A stretch of DNA of 64,000 bases. Source: Neoceratodus forsteri. Taxonomy: Eukaryota; Chordata; Ceratodontiformes; Ceratodontidae. A program made the position numbers and the translations under genes. Each line of letters opens with the position of its first letter. Position 1 is the first letter of the stretch. Below, piece after piece: positions 32,482 to 42,115 of the stretch. Where the stretch lies: the NCBI GenBank assembly GCA_016271365.2, contig CM028136.1, positions 469,028,001 through 469,092,000 of the forward strand. The letters are read 5' to 3'. The notes beneath the pieces are model-generated. The model was not told the origin of the DNA. It saw only the letters and a list, made by a program, of their open reading frames with translations, and did not search any database.

Positions 32482-32690
32482 CCTTGGAGAGGGGCAAACT
32501 GTGAGAGGGTGTTCTGGACTGCTGCTGACTGGGGGAAAAGGGAGCTGTATGCTGTGCCTGCCTGGGCACCATAAACTAACTGCAACCTTGGAGAGGGACA
32601 AACTGATAGAGGGTGATTTGGATTGTTGCTGATTGAGGGAAAAGGGGACTGTATGTTGTGCCTGCTTGGGCACCATTCACTACCTGAAAC
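32482..32690 (+). repeat. 104-bp direct repeat, two units, in the CR1 leader
   Basis: CCTTGGAGAGGG begins both units (32482 and 32586), and both end in GTGCCTGC.TGGGCACCAT. A partial third unit may lie near 33175. Confidence 0.85.
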
Positions 32691-32718
32691 TGCAGGACAT
32701 GTTAACTGTAAATTGATC

Positions 32719-33131
32719 CAGGGGTGTCGGCAGGCATACGCACTGTACGCAGTAGAGTACAGTAAAAACAATCTGGCAGGGGGCAGCAAATCAAGCGGGG
32801 CAACAAAAAGAGGAAAACAAGGACATTGTTAGTAAAATTGTGTCTGTGTTGCACTGAGATCTTTTGCCTTCGTCGTTCGCTATGGGGCACTGATGCCTCC
32901 AGCCAAATACACAAACAAGAACAACTTACCAGGCAGGCAGAAAAACAAAGGAAGGAGGATTACAGGATGAAACTGATTACTGTACTTGAACCCAGACATG
33001 GCAAACAGAGGGAGAGGGGCAATGGTGTGGCGTAGCAGCACATATTTTGGTTTTTGTTTACATAATGGGGGGGCAGGAGCAACAGTGCATCAGTTTTGAG
33101 TACAAGTTTAAAATTTCTGGCTACACCCCTG
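32719..33131. mobile_element. hAT-type MITE, 413 bp, with perfect 8-bp target duplication
   Basis: The left end is CAGGGGTGTCGGCAGGCATA; the right end, read inward, is CAGGGGTGTAGCCAGAAATT. AATTGATC flanks both sides exactly (32711-32718 and 33132-33139). CAGGGG ends plus an 8-bp duplication are the hAT signature. Internal open frames are short and have no domain. It lies in the CR1 leader, so it is younger than that CR1. Confidence 0.95.
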
Positions 33132-33139
33132 AATTGATC

Positions 33140-34234
33140 AATACTAAGCCTGGTGAACTAGTTACAGCTGAGTGGGGGACAAGGGTCCTGTATGCTGGGT
33201 TGCCAACATTGTCTACTACTATCAGAAGGGGGCACATTATAGCAGTCTGTATAACTGTGTATGCTGACCACAGTTGTGGGAGCACGCAAACTGTGGAAAT
33301 TGTTTATTACTCTGGATCTTTGCTGAGGTGGAAAAATGTTCTGCTTAACAACTGGGGCTGGAAAACTGGCTGTTGTAGGGAAAGAGGAAGAAGTGTTGTA
33401 ATCTGAGTTCTGCTGAGAGAGGGGACAAACAGCTAGTGTCCTTGTGAGCTACTTTCTGCAAGGGGGTTGTACTGCTCATATCAAAATGAGGGTGGATTTG
33501 GGGCTGGCCAGAGCGGGCAGCTTTGGTAGGGTGATTGGGTGTATGGGGCACGGGGCAGCAATGATCTTAAACTGGGCATGGAGGTTCGGAGGGTGTCCAT
33601 AGTGTTTTCAGTTGACAGCACTTAGGGAGTAGGTCAAGGGGATCAGAAGAGAGCTGAATGGCATGAGGGGGGAGGAATGGGGAGGAAAGGGATAGAAAGA
33701 GCCCCATGGGAGGAAGCGAGGCCACTATGGTATACCCCAGGGAACAGGGGGATATGGACCCAATGGGAACTATGGAGGGGTAGGGCACAATACAAGCAAC
33801 AAACGGAAAACACTTCACAGGAGAGGGGTAGATCAGAGGGAGCAAAGGAGGGAGGGTGTAGGAGAAAGCAAGTCAGGGGCAAGCATCACACTTAGTAATA
33901 GACACACCATGCTGTACCCAGGAGAGGAGGTGGAAGAGGCTGGTGGGAGGGGGGGAACAGGCAGACAGAGAGGGTTTGGTCAACAAGACGGGGGCGGAGG
34001 CAAGAGAGGTTGCAGAACAGGAGGGGCAGGCAGACAGTGAGGTTTGACTAGCAAGCAGGGGTATGGGGCAGGGGAGGTGACAAGGCCGGGGAGGGAAGAA
34101 CTGGGGTCAGGCAGACACTCAGGCTGGGGAAGTCAGCCAAGGAGAGGGGGTATTAGGGGTACTCTAGGAAGGCCAGCATCGGGGTGGGAGAAATTGGATG
34201 AGATGGGGGAGAGGAAGGGAGGGTAGGGAGAAAT
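33140..34234 (+). other. CR1 leader, purine-rich, no recognised domain
   Basis: GGGA/GGAG-rich sequence that continues the CR1 5' UTR after the MITE. Short in-frame open stretches upstream of 34235 (for example 34044-34226) may be the N-terminal part of ORF1, but they show no domain. Confidence 0.5.
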
Positions 34235-35071
34235 ATGCCAGATGGGGGTAGGGGAGACAAGACCAGAGGGGGCTTGGAGGCAAGGAGGGAAGCAGTAGAA
34301 GGATGTCTGTGTGGGGGACCTGTGGATTCTGGCCCAGAAAGGGAGCCCAGGGGAGATCGGGGGGAGCAATCAGTGCCACCCAGGAGGTTGAGGGGGGTGA
34401 GGAGTAAACTGGGAGCTGCAAGCAGGAGAAAGAGCATGGTAGGGCATGCACAGACTAGTGATCCCCAGACTGAAGGGGATGGGAGGAGTAAGCTGAGGAT
34501 CAATGAAAGAAGAAAGAGCCCGGAAGGGATCAGAAGGGCCAGTAAGTTGGGGGAGGTGAAGGTGATCCTGCTGGGAGACTCCATGACCAGTGGCATCCAG
34601 TGGGAGGGGGTAGGAGAGGGAAAAAGCAGCCCAGTCAAGGCTAAATGTATCCCATGCCTATTCATTCACAAGGACAAATTCCAGCAATACTCATTAGCAT
34701 TGGAATGTGGGGTATCCCCTGATTTCCTTGTACATCTGGGCACAAACGATTTGGAGGGGAACAGCAATCTGGAAATCCAGGTGAGGTTTCGGGAACTGGC
34801 CAGGGTCTGCCACTCTATAGGAAGTTTAATCTCCTTCTCTGAAATTTTACCAGTACCTAGGGCATCCGGGGAGACCAAGCACAAACTCAGAGGGGTGAAC
34901 AAGTGGCTTAGGGACTGGTGCAGGGCAAAAGAGTATGGGCTGGTGGGGGACTGGGGGGACACATGGAAGGGCAAAGGGTTATATACCAGGGATAGGACAC
35001 ATCTTAACCTAGAGGGGAGGGAGATCTTAAAACTAAAACTCGCTGGATTCATAGGCGGAATGTGGGGTTAA
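34235..35071 (+). CDS. CR1 ORF1 protein with SGNH esterase domain, 278 codons open
   Basis: ORF1 proteins of CR1-type LINEs bind element RNA; many carry a lipase/esterase of the SGNH fold, whose role in the life cycle is unclear. The first about 105 residues are basic and Gly/Arg/Ser-rich. The esterase follows: VILLGDSMTSG with the nucleophile Ser at residue 116, HLGTNDL with GTND at 169-172, and DRTHLNLEG with Asp 253 and His 256 as the remaining catalytic pair. The Gly block is not obvious. No internal stop is present, so the fold could be complete. The Met at 34235 may not be the true start because the open, basic region could extend further upstream. ORF2 follows about 170 bases later. 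Confidence 0.82.
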   Translation: MPDGGRGDKTRGGLEARREAVEGCLCGGPVDSGPEREPRGDRGEQSVPPRRLRGVRSKLGAASRRKSMVGHAQTSDPQTEGDGRSKLRINERRKSPEGIRRASKLGEVKVILLGDSMTSGIQWEGVGEGKSSPVKAKCIPCLFIHKDKFQQYSLALECGVSPDFLVHLGTNDLEGNSNLEIQVRFRELARVCHSIGSLISFSEILPVPRASGETKHKLRGVNKWLRDWCRAKEYGLVGDWGDTWKGKGLYTRDRTHLNLEGREILKLKLAGFIGGMWG

Positions 35072-35242
35072 AACTTGTAAAGGGGGGAGGGATAAGTGCA
35101 GAAATGGAATCAGAAGGGTTGCTCGAGTTTCCAGGTCTATGGCACAAAAAGAGGGTAGGTGACTGCAATGTAAATAAAGCCAGAGATGTGCAGAAAAGGG
35201 CAAATAGGGATTACGTAGGGCTGAGACAATTGGGGAAGGTGG

Positions 35243-35832
35243 ATGGGGTGGAGGACAGTCCTGATCAATGCCAGGAGCATGAGCAACAAAATGCCTGAGC
35301 TTCAGGAGATGCTAGATGAGGGATCAGCAGATGTAGCAGCGATTACGGAGACATGGGCCATCCAGAAGAATGACTGGGACCTAAACTTGGAGGGCTACAC
35401 AATATTCAGGAGGGATAGAGAAGAGGATAGAGGAGGGGGTGTAGCACTGATAGTCAAAAATGGCATAGTGGTTAGTGGAGTGGAGGAGGCTGATGGGGAA
35501 GTGGAAGCAACCTGGGTAACTCTGCAAATGAGGGGAGGCAAAAGATTGAAAATAGGGTGGTGAACAGATCCCCCGCAATGGACGAGGCCCTGGAGGAAAA
35601 ATTAGTTGAGAACATCAAGGGACACTGTGAACGTGGAAAGGGTAGGGTGGTGGTCATGGGGGACCTAAATATGCCGGGGGCAGACTGGGACACTATGATA
35701 TCTGTGGTGGCCAGGGAGCAGAGACTGATGGATGTGTTTCAGGATGCCTTCTTGGTCCAAAAGGTGGGGGAACCTACTAGGGAGGGGAGGGGAGGATACT
35801 GGACGTTGTCCTTGCAGACAGTGACCAGATAA
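35243..35832 (+). pseudogene. CR1 copy C ORF2: APE-type endonuclease
   Basis: The open piece 35243-35563 begins VLINARSMSNKMPELQEML, with the catalytic Asn, and has ITETW with the catalytic Glu, then RDREEDRGGGVALIV. After a frameshift near 35560 the next piece (to 35832) has VVVMGDLNMPGADWD, with the catalytic Asp and Asn, and a VFQDAFLVQKVGEPTR segment. This is the complete order of the APE endonuclease that nicks target DNA for CR1 insertion, except the final SDH box, expected near 35860 and partly visible as GGDHAMVWF in the next frame. One or two single-base shifts are enough to explain the breaks. Confidence 0.88.
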
Positions 35833-35843
35833 GGGGTCTGAAG

Positions 35844-38150
35844 GTGTGTAGCCTGCTGGCAGGTGGAGACCATGCCATGGTCTGGTTTCTGCTGTGTCTG
35901 GGGGGGGAGGATAACTGCTTAAATACAGTAGTAGTGGACTTCAGGGGGGCAGACTTCTTGGGCATGGGCAGGATTCTAAGGGGGTGCTTGAACAAGATTA
36001 GGCCAGACATGGATGTTGGTAGCTTGTGGGAGACCATTAAGAAAGGGGTGCAGGAGGCTATTAGCTCATGTACAAGGGTAAGGCATAAAAATGGTAGAGC
36101 CAACAAACCATGCTGGTGGACTAGTGAGGTGCAAGAGGTGGTGAGGGATAAAAAGGTTGCCTATGCATGTTTTAAGTGCTCAAGGGGGACAAGGGAGAGA
36201 GGAGACAATGAGCTGACAGCAAAGAGAATCACCGGAGTGGTGAGGGGAGACAAGTCGAGGATGGAGCAAAACCTGGCTAGGGATATCCGGAGGGTTGGAA
36301 AGGAATTTTATAGATACATAGGGGAGAAGAGAAAAGGAAGATCACAGATCTTCAGGATAAGGACTGGGGAGGGATGGGCTCAGAAGGTGGGCGAGCAGGC
36401 AGAGGTACTAAATGAGTACTTTGCCTCGATATTTATGGAAGGTTGCAGGGGATCCATTCAGCCAGAAGGGAGGGAGGGGGAGACAGCTGAATGGAGAGGT
36501 CAGATGGAATCGAGAGGACTGGAAGAGGCTGTGGCACCGGGTGGGCCAGGCCTTGAAGGGGATGGGTGTTTAGTTGAGGGGGGGCTTTGGGAGGGAGAAA
36601 TCATAGAGGACAGGCTAAGGGAGGCCCTTCGGGCACTGAAAACTGATAAGGCACCAGGACCAGATGGGCTGCATCTGAGGGTTCTGAACGAACTGGCGGA
36701 TGAACTAGCAGCTCCACTAGCTGCACTTTTCAATGCCTCTCTGCAGACAGGATGTGTGTCTCAAGACTGGAGGGTGGCTCATGTGGTGCCTATCCACAAA
36801 GGGGGGTCTAGGGAGGAGATGGGAAATTACAGGCCTGTCAGCCTAAAGTCTTTGGTAAGCAAACAAATGGAGGGCTTCATCAAGGAGCAGCTCAGGAGGC
36901 AACTGGAAAGGTTAGGGCACATGGATGACAAACAGTATGGTTTTGTCCCGGGGAGATCGTGTCAGGCCAGCCTCACAGATTTTTACACTGGGTGACGGGG
37001 ACCCTGGACCAACAAAGACCGGTGGATGTCCTATATCTGGATTTCAGTAAGGCATTTGACTTGGTACCCCACATCGGGTTGTTGACAAAATTGGGGGGGA
37101 TGGGGGTAGAAGGACAGTTGCTTAGATGGGTAGAAAATTGGCTAACAGAAAGAACACAGAAGGTAGTGGTTGGTGGGATAGTCTCCTCCCCTAGGAAGGT
37201 CTTCAGTGGGGTTCCCCAGGGTTTGGTATTAGGGCCACTCCTGTTCAGTGCCTATGTCTTCAATATAGGGAGGGGGGTTAGGAGTAGGATGAGCCTCTTT
37301 TGTGGATGACTCAAAACTGGGAGTCCTGGCAGATGGGGAGGAAGCAAGAGAGATAGTCCAAAGGGATCTGGATACCCTGGAGGATTGGTCAAGAAGGTGG
37401 GGACTGAGGCTTAATCCAGGGAAGTGTAAAGTGCTGCATCTGGGGGTCAGAAACCCAGGTCATGTATACACCCTGGGAGGGGTCTCACTGCAAGCCACAA
37501 CAAGTGAAAGGGACCTGGGGGTGGTGGTAGACACCAAAATGAATAACACTGAAAACTGCAGAAGAGTTGTGGCAAAAGCAAACAGGATTCTGGGCTGCAT
37601 AGCCTGGGGAATTACGTCCAGGAGGAGGGAGGTGATCCTCCCTCTGTATAATGCCTTGGTCAGGCTGCATCTTGAGTACTGCGTGCAGTTCTGGAGACCT
37701 CACCTTAGGAAGGATATAGCATTGTTAGAGAGGGTTTAGAGGAGGGCAACCAGGATGATTTGGGGCATGAGTGAAAGGACCTATAAGGAAAGGTTGAAAG
37801 TCCTTGGGCTGTACTCACTGGAAGAGAGGAGATATGGGGGGACATGATAGAGTTCTTCAAATATGTGAAAGGGATTAACAGGGGCGGAGCCAAAGAAATG
37901 TTCAGGCTAAAGAAAGGGGGCACAAGTGGAAGCTGGAGGGAGAAATGAAAGGGGAGAACATAGAAGGCATTAATTCACTGAGAGGGTAGTGGGGCCATGG
38001 AATGCACTGCCCAGGAGTCTAGTAGAGGAGGCCACAGTGGAGGGCTTGAAGAGAGGGTGGGACAGGTGCATGGGTATACTGAAGATGAAAATGACCCTCT
38101 TGGGGGCTGAGGGGGGTGGAAGCGTGAGTGCCCAATAGGGGCTGGCTACC
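35844..38150 (+). pseudogene. CR1 copy C ORF2: linker, reverse transcriptase and C-terminus
   Basis: A 383-codon open frame (35844-36995) carries the pre-RT linker and RT fingers: KAPGPDGLHLRVLNELADEL, VPIHKGGSREEMGNYRPVSL and QYGFVPGRSCQASL. A frameshift near 36990 leads to VDVLYLDFSKAFDLVPH (first catalytic Asp) and GVPQGLVLGPLLFSAYV. Another shift near 37295 leads to FVDD at 37298-37309, with both catalytic Asp, then LNPGKCKVLHLG and RLHLEYCVQFWRPHLRKDI, ending with a stop near 37739. The C-terminal WNALPRSLVEEATVEG-like region runs to about 38150 with more breaks. All catalytic residues are present across three frames. Confidence 0.9.
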
Positions 38151-38210
38151 AAGCAGACGTGAAAGACTGTTAGGCCTAATCTGCTGACTTTTAGTATGTT
38201 AATATGTTAG

Positions 38211-38500
38211 TTTCCACGTACCGTAGGCTCAAACTTGCGAGCATTTTTAATATTCACAGTACAGATTTTCAACATTGCCATCTCGTCACACCTCCCTGTG
38301 GATGGTACAGCTGTCATTCTTCACATCCTGCCCTATCTGTGTTTTCGCACATGTGGTGCAGAATGGCACTGTTGCTGTTGGAAGTCAATGTTCAGGACAC
38401 ATTGACATAATCCCACTGCCACTCTTCATGAAAAGAGGTCCCACATGCTTTCATGAGGTGGGATCACAAAAAGGCCATGTTGAAAATTTGTAGTGTAAAT
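38211..38500. repeat. Palindromic satellite unit, continuation beyond the CR1
   Basis: It resumes with GTTTCCACGTACCG and then ATTTTCAACATTGCCAT, CACCTCCCTGTGGATGGTAC and the inverted half ending GGCCATGTTGAAAATTTG. It is the same unit as at 30690-32070, interrupted by CR1 copy C. Confidence 0.82.
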
Positions 38501-38990
38501 AGCAAGAAACACCTGTGGCATTAGGGTTTCTATCCATAATGTCCTACCCTGTACAGATTGATAGGCATCGGGGTGTGCCTTTGGATGCCATCCCACCCCA
38601 CCTCCAGCCAGTGACAGGCATCAAGGTGAACCTTGGACTCTTTGGCCCCAGGCTTCACCCCATTCTCCTATGCTGCACCCATTTCAGTGGATGTCCTTCT
38701 GGAATGGGGTGACTATAAAACCAAACACCCTAAGGCACACCTCAACATGTATCGCTGTCTGCAGAATAGGGTGAGGTGACGTGGCATGTCCATCATGGGC
38801 GATGACCCAAACACTTACCCCAATGCCTGTCCATCTCTACAGGATGGAGGTGGGGGTTGGCGTAAACTTCAGTACTTTACTGCCATTCCTATTCTGCATC
38901 TGTCTAATTCCTGCATTGCCAATGCTAATACCAGCAAGCAAACATTCGGCATTGACAAATGCTTGTTTAAACTAGGGACACTTTGAAACC
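38500..38990. other. Right part of the TIR-bounded element
   Basis: No gene. The segment AACATTCGGCATTGACAAAT GCTTGTTT at about 38940-38967 recurs at about 46673-46700 after the other satellite block. Just inside the right TIR, AGGGACACT (about 38980) is the inverse of AGTGTCCCT (39004-39012), a terminal mini-hairpin. Confidence 0.55.
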
Positions 38991-39013
38991 TAAGGTGGTT
39001 GACAGTGTCCCTT

Positions 39014-39600
39014 AAAATATACATATTTTTCCACAATATAATTAAAAACAAGTGATTTACAACATGTTTTACATATTATTTTTCAAATGATTTTGGAAAC
39101 AGAGTCCAGGAAGTTAAATTAACTGGTACAAAGTAGAATTATTGACATTGCCTTTTTTTTGGAAATTAGAATGATTATAGATCCCTTCTGTGATTTGGGA
39201 AGAGATTGTACAATAATCAGATTATTGAAAAATAAAAAAAGTCAAAAGGTGTTCCCAAAAATCTGGATGAGCTTTAAACAAATCTAAATTAATAGCATCA
39301 GGACCAGGAGCTTTGCAATTACTAAAGGTATTTATGGCAGATTTTATGTCCACCCTTTGAGTTTGCACAAAGCAAACATTTTGGTATGATAGTGGGTTGA
39401 TAGAGGTGTGTCACTGTTGGTCCAGTGCCGAACAGTCTGCAAGGGGCTCGATAGTGTCATATTAATCATCAGCCAGGCTGATGATGACATCCTTCTAGTC
39501 TTGCTGGGTTGAAACTTCATGTAATTCAAAAAAAAGGAGCTGCACAGATCATATGGTGGCTCCTTCTTTTGATCTGCATAAGCCACCCAGCAAGCTGAGC
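39014..39600 (-). pseudogene. Non-LTR retrotransposon RT relic, piece 1 (linker and RT fingers)
   Basis: Read leftward: a linker, then NCKAPGPDAINLDLFKAHPD at about 39345-39285, FWEHLLTFFNSLIIVQSLPK, IIILISKK, FLDSVSKII and NYIVEKYVYF ending at about 39020. This is the RT N-terminal order (GPD box, P-x-x-W like stretch, K-K-G position, VEKYV helix). The next motif expected in the chain, LMDLTRA, is found at the right edge of the piece at 28410-29157. Stops and a short deletion in the middle show decay. The upstream limit near 39600 is uncertain. Confidence 0.72.
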
Positions 39601-39639
39601 TGCTCAGTGTCATGAATAGTCTGCTGTGGTTCTCCCCCA

Positions 39640-40140
39640 ATGTAAAAACAATCCCTCCCATCCTATGCCAAGTATCAATCCCACCTCCCATTTCTTCCCC
39701 CTTCTTAATTTTCCAACACCAGGGTGCCCAACCCCTGGTGCCATTTGGTACTCCTCCACCCCACCCCACCAGTTTTCACTGCATAACAATGAGGAGCCCA
39801 CCCCTGGTGCTGCCATATGTAACACCAACACAGGGGTGACCAGTCCCCAGTGTTGATACCTGAAATAAAGACAACCATCCCTCATAATCTTTTTATTTTT
39901 ATTTTTATGCCTCCTGTGAAAAAGAAAATTGTCCATCAATGTCTGTTGCTGCTGCAGGCACACCACTGCCATTATGATCTCCCCCCCCGACCCTCCCACT
40001 CAGCACATACCACCACACACCCCAACCCCTTACTTACCTGCTGGGGTCAAACACCGTAATCCTCTCTGGAATGGAGATACATCTTTGTTCTTCAATGCCA
40101 GCCTGGGAACTGAGGAAATCAGTATGCAGAGCAATTTATT
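39640..40140 (-). other. Segment related to 30000-30600, with splice-donor-like site
   Basis: It contains ACCAGGGTGCCCAACCCCTG-type units, a T/A-rich block near 39890-39910, and the minus-strand donor CAG/GTAAGTAAGGGG at 40040-40028. Spacing and flanks match the copy near 30.4-30.6 kb. It ends where LINE copy D's 3' end begins. Confidence 0.5.
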
Positions 40141-40752
40141 TCAGTGGGTTTATTTATTTATTTATTTGCTTTTGTTAACCAGGTAAGCACACTAGACAAC
40201 AAGTGCTTATTTTCAGGTGTGACCTGGGAGGTTACAGAGTACATAAGAAACATAATACAGAGTCAAGGTAACATACATGCTCATGAACAAGGTGGAGCAG
40301 CAAATGGTACAACTGGCTTTAAATGGTAAAGTTGACGGTATGTTAACAAGATACATAATAGTAGTATAGAGAGGTAGAATAACAACAGGTAACATCATGA
40401 CAGAGAGTACATCAAAATTACATGAAAGGACTGACATGTATTTGCATGACATGAGCGCCTATCATGAGAGAGAATGCACATCAAAATAATGCAGCTAGAA
40501 GTGGGTACTGATGTGACATGAGCGCCTCTCCAACAGAAGGGTGGAAAGTGCCTTATGCTGGTTATCAGCAGAGAATTAGCAGCGACCGGTGTATCAGCTC
40601 ACAGACTCCCATAGAGAATCTAGGGTGAGGGAGCAACTACTTTAGGTCTATATAGTACATAGACAAGCAGAGGCAGTTTTGAGGAAGTTCCACAGAGATG
40701 TTTTGAAGCAAGGATGGGAGGGAGCGGCATGAACTAGGGCAGGAAGGGAGTT

Positions 40753-42114
40753 CTACAGTCTAGGCGCTTGGACGGAGAAGGCTCGGCCGCCTATGAGGGT
40801 GCGGGTCTTAGGAACTAGGTGTACCTGAGCAGCACTAGATCTTAAGTGGTAGGCAGGGGTTCCATATTTGAGGGGAAGGGCAAGTGCGGAAGGAGTGGCT
40901 GTTCTAACTATGTTATCTATGAAGTTGCCAAGAACAAAGGCTCGGTGCTTTTCAGGGGGGAGCCACTCCAGCCAAGAGTAGAGGTCACAGCGATGCATAA
41001 GGTGAGGTGCAGAGAGTGCTAAGTGGCATATGTTGTTATAAGCAGTATCCCATTTTGCTAGGCTAGAGTTCAGGACTGGGGCAAGGGCTACAAGCCCATA
41101 GCAAAGCGTGGGAAGGAGTATCCCCCTGGCTAGGGGGAGCCGAGCAGCCGGGGTGAGGCAATCTTTGGCTCTGTAGGCAAGTCCAGGCTTGCTGTTCATG
41201 GCTTTACAGATATTCCGAAGATGCATGGTGAGATCCAGTTGTGGATCAAGGGTAACTCCTAGATACTTGATGGAGTCAATGACTGGCAGGAGGGAGCCAT
41301 TTGCTTCATAGATCGTTAGAGGAGCAGGACAGGAAGCGGTTTTGGCCACAGAACCAAAGAGCATTGCCTGGGTCTTTTCCAGGTTGATGGTGAGATTGTG
41401 TATCTCAAGCCAGTTCTGGATAAGATTGAAGTCTGAGTTAAGTCAGGAGTTGATGATAGTAATATCCTGAGAACTGGACAGTACGACCAGGTCATCCACA
41501 TATAGAGTTGGGTGCCTGTAGGTTGCAATGGAGGGCAGTTCATTTATGAAAAGGGAAAACAGAATAGGTCCAAGGATGGATCCTTGGGGGACCCCGCAGT
41601 TGACAGGGGAGAGGGCAGAGAGGGCGCAGTTGAAGCAGGTGTATTTCTGCCTTCCCACAAGGTAGTTGGAGAACCAGGCAAGGGCTCAGTGGGAGAATCC
41701 GAGGGAATGAAGAGTGGAGTGGAGGAGAGAATGGTCAACCTGATCAAAGGTCTTAGAGAGATCAACGAAGATGGCTCCGGTCAGTTTGCCTTGGTCAGTC
41801 GTGGACCTGATCTCAGAAGTAACCAGGGCAAGCGCAGTCAATGTACTGTGCCCCTTTCTGAAGCCATGCTGAGCAGGGGAGAGAACTGCATGACCCTGAA
41901 GGTAGTGGGAGAGTTGTGAGGCAACTGCCTTTTCAAGGAGCTTACAGGTAGACGAGAGTATGGCGATGGGGCGATAATTTTTTATATCTTTGGGGTCGCC
42001 TTGTTTGTAAATGGGGACAACCTTGGCCACCTTCCATATGTCAAGTATGATCCTTGAGATAAGAGAGGAATTAAATATATGAGTGACCGGTCGGGCGAGG
42101 AGGAGAGCCCCCAA
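40753..42114 (-). pseudogene. LINE copy D reverse transcriptase
   Basis: The piece 42114-41686 has VVPIYKQGDPKDIKNYRPIA, HGFRKGHSTLTALALV and AIFVDLSKTFDQVDHSLL (first catalytic Asp). The piece 41658-41443 has GVPQGSILGPILFSLFINEL and YVDD at 41491-41502 with both catalytic Asp. The piece 41364-40753 has SIKYLGVTLDPQLDLTMHLR, RGILLPTLCYG and the C-terminal LRSSAAQVHLVP region, ending GGRAFSVQAPRL. Order and wording parallel the intact RT of copy A. At least three frame breaks separate the pieces. Confidence 0.88.
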
Positions 42115-42115
42115 G

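Larger units (their letters stand above)
32075..38211 (+). mobile_element. Full-length-looking CR1 LINE (copy C)
   Basis: Plus strand, inserted in the palindromic satellite, which resumes at about 38211. In order: 5' repeats (32094-32430 and 32482-32690), a long purine-rich leader, ORF1 with an SGNH esterase domain (34235-35071), ORF2 endonuclease (35243-35832), RT (35844-37739) and C-terminus. It ends with a TATGTTAATATGTTAG-type 3' tail at about 38195-38211. Both ORFs are damaged only in a few places, so it is younger than the L1. A 413-bp hAT MITE sits in the leader. The 5' end is approximate. Confidence 0.85.
29159..39012. mobile_element. TIR-bounded DNA transposon (Kolobok/T2-like guess) carrying palindromic satellite
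   Basis: The left terminus AGGGACACTGCCAACC (from 29160) and the right terminus, read inward from 39012, AGGGACACTGTCAACC, differ at one of 16 positions. The outer bases are GTAA on the left and TTAA-like on the right. TTAA plus AGGG ends are known in amphibian Kolobok/T2 MITEs, hence the guess. The element splits a minus-strand RT between its VEKYV region and its LMDLTRA region, which are neighbours in an intact RT. Without the CR1 inside (about 32075-38211), it is about 3.7 kb, with no transposase seen. It holds hairpins, a GC-rich minisatellite-like part and a palindromic satellite. Confidence 0.68.

Noticed and set aside
38938..38985. Helitron 3' end (hairpin followed by CTAG)
   Set aside because: CAAGCA/TGCTTG with CTAG downstream is suggestive, but the second copy lacks CTRR at the same distance, and the TIR of the surrounding element explains the boundary better.
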